Shown in pieces: positions 58,070 through 64,000 of a DNA stretch of 64,000 nucleotides. Each line of letters begins with the position of its first letter. Within the stretch, counting starts at the first letter, position 1. Under the pieces are notes generated by a model. The model searched no databases, was not told the DNA's origin, and saw only the letters and a list, made by a program, of their open reading frames with translations. A program made the position numbers and the translations under genes. The stretch lies in the NCBI GenBank assembly GCA_023375675.1, contig JALQBC010000037.1, positions 368,258 to 432,257 on the forward strand, written 5' to 3'. The DNA is from Cytospora piceicola (lineage: Eukaryota > Ascomycota > Sordariomycetes > Diaporthales > Cytosporaceae).

Positions 58070-59886
58070 CTATGGGCGTTTTTTGAAGACAAGTTGGCAG
58101 CCGTCCTTCGTTGAGAATTAGCACAAACCATGAGCGCAAACCCCATGGGAGGGCGGCTTATTACGTCGACTTACCATGGGAAACAGCGTCGCAAACACTT
58201 TGATCTCCTCTGACTTCTCCGTAGGGTGATGCTCCCAGTCGAGCTCCAGCGCCGCCTTTCCAATCATGCCTGCCATGGACAGTGGTACATAGTTCCTTGC
58301 GAGACAGTCATGCGGCCCCGCACCGAAGACAAGCCAGTTCTTGGTCTTGGAATCGGCGTCCCCGGATAGCCAGCGTTCGGGGTCAAAGACATCAGGATTG
58401 GGGTAGACCTCCGGGTCGTGTAAAGCCGGGTAGCAGGAGGGGATGATCATCGAGCCCTTGGGCACAGTGTAACTGGGGGATACAGGGAAATCTTTCAGTG
58501 CAAGGTAGGGCACAAAGATGACGGGCGGTCTGTAGCGGAGGAGCTCCTTGATGACTGCGTTGGTGTAGGTGAGAGACTCCAGCATGGGGAGATCAAAGGG
58601 CTTGTTCTTGTCACCGCCTCGCGCCGTCAGGTTTTCTTCACGCAACCGATCGAGCACATCAGGTCGCTGGGCAAGGACCTGGAACATCCAGTTTGAGGAA
58701 CTGCTCGATGCATCCTGTGATGCGAATAAGAAGGTGAATAGCGTCTCTCCAATCTCCGCGTTGGTGAATTCCCGGATGAGGTTCGTTGGCCTCTCCGCGT
58801 CCGTCTCCCCGGCGGCGACCTTTTCGTGGTATCTCGCGGACTCCATCATGTGCAAGACCCAATGATCTACGGTGCATGTAGGAGTGGCGCCGATGGCCAT
58901 ATTTGCCTTGCACGCAGCCGCACATTTCGTGAACTCAGCGAGAACAGAATCGGCCGTCCGCTTGCCTAGCCATGTCTTGGTGTAAGGAACATACATCGAA
59001 AGAGGGACGTTGACCAGCTCGAGGGCGGCGGTAGCCAGGTAGAAGTCGTCTGCGGTTTTCTTCACCGCGTCCTGTGATATGTAATCGCCGAAGAAAGTGC
59101 GGCATGACAGTGCACAGTTGATTTCGCGAAATAATCCCATAAAAGCTGTTGGTCGGCCCTGATTCGCTTCGCTGGCTGCAACGAACTTGTCAAAGTAGTA
59201 CGCCAGTACCTTCTCTTGCACTGGTAAATAAGTCGCCATCGCCTTGGCGGTGAATAGAGGAGCCAATCCCCTGCGGTATTCGGCATGAGCTTTACCATGA
59301 AGGAAAACCCACGCATTGCGGCCTATGATGTCCTTGGCAATGGGCACCAGACATGGCTCGGCGTAGGAGGGCGACTTGAAGACTTTATGGGCTATGTCTC
59401 GGTCGGAGGCGAGTACAACAAACCTGAAAAAGAACAGAAGGTGAGCATCACTCTCAGCAGAGAGTTTGAGCGCCAGGAAGGTAAATGGTGCAGCCAATTA
59501 TACATACTTGTGGAAGACAGAAACGCAGCTAAGAGGTCCGCTGGCCCATTGGGCAAGATATCCTTCAAACTTCGGGTCCAGTGCTTGGAAAAACGGGCCG
59601 ACGAATGGTATCTTGAATGTAGGCCCAGCTATTGGCCCTTTTCGCTTGATGTACATGACTACTTCGCGTGAGCTGTCTGAAGATTATCCCGTGAATCTTA
59701 CATTTCTGTGCCGATCTTACCTTGGTCGTAGACCACCAGGCCCAGCAGAAACGTCACCACATACTGCCAGGTCGACCAGCCTGCTGTGACATTCAACAGA
59801 GTACCTTGCCATTGGGTGGTATTGGAATGCCACATCTGTGGTAGCTCGGACTGCGCGCTGAAGGCTTTGACGATTTGTGAAGCCAT
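58070..59886 (-). CDS. CYP61/ERG5-type cytochrome P450 (sterol C-22 desaturase family)
   Basis: Exons 59721-59886, 59508-59676, 58175-59423 and 58070-58105; phases match; 539 residues. The last exon has only 12 codons (DGCQLVFKKRP and stop). Family marks: one membrane helix near residue 40 (WQYVVTFLLGLVVYD), RKGPIAGPTFKIPFVGPF, SGPLSCVSVFHKFVVLAS, NAWVFLHGKAHAEYRRGLAPLF, helix I FLFASQDASSSSSNW, ExxR in VIKELLRYRPP, and the heme loop LVFGAGPHDCLARNY. CYP61 makes the C-22 double bond of ergosterol in the endoplasmic reticulum. Whether this is the housekeeping gene or a second copy cannot be decided here; its place beside accessory genes and differences in usually constant blocks suggest a paralog (inference). 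Confidence 0.88.
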
Positions 59887-62800
59887 ATTCGAATCGATCC
59901 CCGGTGAAGAGTGTCTTTCTGCTAAGGACTGGAACGTGAAGCAACAATTAACAGCTGCTGCTTGATTCTGAGGAAGTGGAGAGAGAAAACGATACAAGAA
60001 TGCTCTGGAACCGATCTAGATCAATCTTCAGGTGCATGTGTTAATCAAATACCTTTCATTTCAGTCACTGTAACTGTGTCTCTGCAACACAATATAAGCA
60101 ACTCTACCCCCCTGCTGACACATCTTGAATCTCTTAACAAAGCTACGCTAAGAGTTGGTGCAGGTATGTTGGATGATGTTATGCTGAACAACGGATCCTT
60201 CATGGTTACAAGATATCCTACCTAGACCAGTTGTAGATAACTATGCTGACACCTCGTTGGTCAACGTGCAGACGACTATGCCGCAGTCTCACATTAAACC
60301 CTTTGATGATGCCTAAAGAGGAAAGGACCCCGATAATGCAGTCAGCAGGCAGGAAATGAGTGTCAACCAGGATGGTGCAGCTTGTTGATAGATCATCATG
60401 GATGTAGTCTAAAAGGGGTTCAAGGCTCGATAAGAAAGTGAGCCAAAATCGAATGAAAGTCAACATATATCCAGTTGATGAAGTTTAAACGCCTACACTG
60501 GCCTATCGGTGTAGGTACCCTAGAGTAACTAACTATCTGCAAGTGTTTGTATAACGGTGCTTCAGAAAGTAGCGCCATAGTATAGCGACGAGCCGTTAAG
60601 AACGCTAGTTCAGTACGTAGGGCCCGCGACGGTTCCTGACTATATTTACCTGTGTACTTCTACATACCTTCGACTAATGCATATTGCACCAAGTGTTTGT
60701 AATGCACTGTAGAACAAGTACAGTAGAGCCACATGAGGGAACTCACTGGGCCCCTGCGATGGCAACCGAAATTGGCAAATTAGCTGCTTCCGGTAATTAG
60801 GTCGGCTTTAGACAAAGCTGAATGCTTCTTGTCCTATTATCAGCCAAGGTGGCGCAGCGTAACTTGGTACTTGGGATTGTATAAGCCGCCACTCTCCAGA
60901 ACGAGACGGCCGTAAGCCTGCATCCCATGCCTTCCCCCTCTCTTGCCAGCCAAACCAACACCATTTTCTTTCAAACGAGTCACATAACCAGCGGTGTGGG
61001 GAATAAGTAATAATGATTGGTTTCGTCCAGGTCCACGGGTGCTCCTACATCGTTACCAGGTTTGATCAATAGACCATGGAGCACAATATTGCGGGATGGT
61101 CACTTGATGATACCCTTGTTAGTAATTAACTACCGAGTTTCTGATCAAGTTCTGCGGCCAACGCCCAACTCTGATATATTATGAAATTTAATGTGGTTTT
61201 TATTCAGGGGACAAATCAAGAATTCTAAGCAGGCTGGTCTGGAATTGCTTTCCAGATGTCGTCTGCAGCAGCTGATACTCATGTAACCAATGATTGTAGC
61301 TCCACTGCCAAAGCAGGTGCATCAAGCAGTATCCTAATAGCTAATACTAAACCCGTATGTGAAGATTAGTACTTGGGAAAGTGGTCGTTACGGACGGTTG
61401 GATAATCCTATCTTCTTGCCACAAGTCCAATCCTCCGGTACGCGTCTAAGTCGAGATTTGTAATGACATTAGTACCGTGGTAGCCTCAAAGTATATTGAA
61501 AGTAAGGTTTCGCACCTGATAGCCCCCGAAAGGTTTGCTACACCATGTAACACACCAGATGTCGCATTTTCATAAAATATTAGCTTTGTCTGGACAAAAG
61601 AGAGCCTACTGTTATGCAACGAAAGTGGCTTACTCTAAGCGCCGTTTTCGATAACCTAGGGCATGCTGGCATACTCCGCAATCAATGCCTCAACTGACTC
61701 TTCGGAGGAAGCCATGGCGTTGCCTGACTTTGAACACGAAGCTATGGAAAAATGTGTTTATTCTCGAAATATGGCATAGTTTATCTGTGGCATAGACGAT
61801 GCTTCTGACAGGATGGCGCTCAGAACTGCTCTCTGGGTCCGTGAAAATGGCTGCAAGACAACTTCTCGCCTCGATTAAGGCATTCGAGCTTCAAGTTGAG
61901 AAGAAATATCACCAGATGGATGTGGCTCCTAATGGCAGCACAAGCCGAGGTTTGGATAATACATTCACACAGATTAAAATGGACACACATCATATCCTCT
62001 CCCACACCCATTCTTATCACACCTCTAATGAATTATTACTGAAGATCTGTGTTACACGAATCTTATCGGCAACCAGTCTACATCGTTCCCAAATTTGTAA
62101 TTCCCACGTGGTGTGGTGTGTCTGTTCACAGCAGCAAGCATACGACCACGTGTCACCGTACACACAACGCTTTGGATTTGTCTCATGAAACAATAGCCTA
62201 CTCTTCTCCTCCATTTTCAACGTTGCACAACGTTAAGTCCTCGCATCGTCCTAGAATCTACATTCCTCTTGGACCATGAACAGCACCGCCCCCATTGAAA
62301 CCCTAACCCTGTGTAGACAATTCTTGACCACATCTGAGCCACCAGATGTTCTTCTGTACCGGTACTGCGTAACGCATGAGTATGAACGAAAAGGCAAGAC
62401 TCTCAACCAGAAGCTTTGAGTGCCGAAGGTCCTTGTTCTGTAAAAACCAATGTATACATGATGCAAGGTATCAAGGCAGGCACTTGCAGGCGCCTCTTCT
62501 TCTTGGTTCCCGGGACAGGTGTCACTGGTCCCGCTGTCGGTATCATGTCTCAAGCCGGAGGCGACTCTCACGACCATCTCGATATACCCGATTGCAAAGG
62601 GGGTATGACTTGAATACCTAGGCACTCAGATGCACGCACTGGGACAATGTATGCAGGTTATGTTGCACACCATCGGCGACTGCCAGGACCCACACTGCAC
62701 AGTTGCAAAATCCGGGGCATTTCCAGAAGATCCCCTGAGGGACCAGAGAGGCTCCCCGACAACTTCATATCGATCTCAGGAAGAAGCCGAAAGTAACAAT

Positions 62801-63031
62801 GTGACGTCAGGCTGTCATTGGTGATCCGCTGTGACGTCGCCTATTACATGTGTGCTTAACAATACAGCAACTGATATTCGGAGCCGTATATGAGAGTTTC
62901 GTCGAAACATTGCAAGTTCTCTGGACTGCTCAATCCTCTAACTGTTCACAAACGACTTCCTGAACTATACGCACTTCTCGAGCAGATACATCATCCTCAG
63001 TTCTCTACCCATACGAACATCAACAGCAATC
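59887..63031. other. 3.1 kb gene-poor stretch
   Basis: No gene supported on either strand; frames near 61.8-62.6 kb lack motifs and stay short. AT-rich around 61.1-61.8 kb. The last 150 bases are the promoter/leader of the small gene at 63032. Confidence 0.45.
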
Positions 63032-63398
63032 ATGGCACCCACCAAGACTGCAGGCGGTCAGGAGCCAAGTGGGAAGTTCCTTAAGAAGGATGCATCTGGT
63101 GAGTCTTGACAGCTGCCCATGATATGTTAAGAAACACACATTGAATCTAGTTGACTGACGTTGCACGAAAACAGCCAAGGGCCTCGGCGCCGACAACACA
63201 CCGGCACACAAGGACGGCCACGCGCCAGGCGAGGCCCCCGTCGCCTCGGACAGCGGCCTGCCAGTGTCCCAGGCGAGCGTGGAGGAGGCGAGCTCCGGCA
63301 CTGGGAAATTGACCTCGACCAACGACGTTGGGAAGACTGGGCTTAAGGCTGCGCAACCTGGTAGTGCTGCGCCTGGTCCTGATATGGCAGGGGCATGA
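63032..63398 (+). CDS. Small hydrophilic hypothetical protein
   Basis: Exons 63032-63098 and 63175-63398 (gtgagt...acag, join makes GCC); 96 residues. It begins MAPTKTAGGQEPSGKFLKKD and continues with GLGADNTPAHKDGHAPGEAP. It is rich in Gly, Ala, Ser, Pro and Lys, with no hydrophobic core, Cys or Trp, so it is probably disordered. No family is recognised. The clear intron, coding-like GC content in exon 2 and C-rich leader with CAACAGCAATC before the ATG support a real gene. Confidence 0.65.
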
Positions 63399-64000
63399 GG
63401 TATGGTGGACTAGGAGTGTCGACTGCTACTATTGTAATTAGAGCTGAATGAAACGCCGCATTCTTTGGAACATGTTGTTGGTTGCAGAAATAGCACCCTT
63501 GAGGTGAAGCACGTGCAGAAACGTTCAATAAATTTTAGATCTTAGACCTGTGTCCCTACCAGTATATCAAGTATGTTCTGCTCTACCTTCGATTTATAGA
63601 GCCCTTTAGATTAGGACACGGTGATTACGTAGAACGTCGCAAAATAAACATACGAAACGAAGCAAAAATAGGGTGAGGTGTCACCTTGAAACGTGAAGCA
63701 AAAACACCCCGCGGGCCGAAGCCCGCGGTCACGAAAAGCCTCGAGGGCTTTTTGATGGTTCGTATGAACGGCCCTCGAGGGCCGGTGTCGTCGAGATCGG
63801 TCGAGGTCGGTCAGGATCGGTCGAAAAGTTGTTGTTGGACGAGAGGGAGTTGAACGCTGGCCCTTGGGAGGCGAATTTGGGGGCGGGGGGGGGGGCGCAA
63901 CCGGGGACGTGGGGGGGCGGCGGCCCGGGCCCCCCCAACCCCCGGTGTTGGAGTTTTTGGGTTGGGGGGGAATAGTATAATTGTGGGGATGGGGGGGTTG
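63399..64000. other. Right edge: GC hairpins and poly-G low-complexity DNA
   Basis: Two GC-rich inverted repeats (63709-63728 and 63770-63783), a GATCGGTCGAGGTCGGTC-type repeat at about 63793-63825, and long G runs from about 63880 to the end. No gene. It may be a repeat end or low-quality contig end. Confidence 0.5.
63709..63728. repeat. Perfect hairpin CCGCGGGC-cgaa-GCCCGCGG
   Basis: Eight-base GC arms with a CGAA tetraloop. The same block continues with AAGCC-tcgag-GGCTT (63737-63751) and the 14-base palindrome GGCCCTCGAGGGCC (63770-63783). Confidence 0.85.

Overview
The window is a piece of a filamentous ascomycete genome, most likely a Sordariomycete-type Pezizomycotina. Genes are cut by many short introns (49-180 nt) with GT-AG borders and CTAAC/CTGAC branch sites. 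Characteristic fungal families are present: a HET-domain protein, a Clr5-ankyrin protein, a PTH11-like rhodopsin-fold membrane protein, a VWA-Hint protein, a sterol C-22 desaturase type P450, DBF4, ATG12, PanB and a mitochondrial ICP55 peptidase. No rRNA, tRNA or CRISPR array was recognised. All exon joins were made by hand from splice signals, reading frame and family conservation, without alignment.

Layout. 1-14 kb: the 5' end of an unidentified gene running off the left edge, a small GPI-anchored secreted protein, an Old Yellow Enzyme, a VWA-Hint protein, a decayed secreted-protein gene, a zinc-ribbon mini-ORF and a membrane-anchored thioredoxin. 14-19.5 kb is mostly non-coding with one possible decayed gene. 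19.5-28.5 kb: an SREBP-type bHLH factor, ICP55, and a large Clr5-ankyrin gene that I assemble from four exons, the first intron being GC-AG. 28.5-31.7 kb is intergenic and repeat-rich, with a 23-bp tandem repeat, TTGACC/GGTCAA palindromes and an 8-bp microsatellite broken by a 98-N gap. 31.7-38.1 kb: an intronless short SF1/BBP-like protein, a broken FAD-linked oxidoreductase, a seven-helix membrane protein, and a second partial copy of the BBP-like 3' end. 39-43.5 kb: a short-chain dehydrogenase and a HET protein.

44.5-53.8 kb is a housekeeping block: DBF4 (replication-origin firing), ATG12 (autophagy), PanB (pantothenate), UBC8/UBE2H-type E2 (ubiquitin) and a Saf4/CCDC130-type splicing factor. 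55.8-59.9 kb: two convergent P450 genes, one with a 1-base frameshift, one an ERG5-type enzyme. 60-64 kb is nearly gene-free, with one small two-exon gene and GC-rich hairpins plus poly-G at the right edge.

The most notable observation is the E2 gene at 51.0-52.1 kb. Restoring the conserved UBC8 N-terminus requires three consecutive-region microexons of 8, 3 and 1 nucleotides, each bordered by good splice signals. Other observations are a local duplication of a branch-point-binding-protein paralog, five exact copies of the 10-bp palindrome TACCTAGGTA in intergenic DNA, and three clear pseudogene-like loci that mark the left and central parts as accessory.
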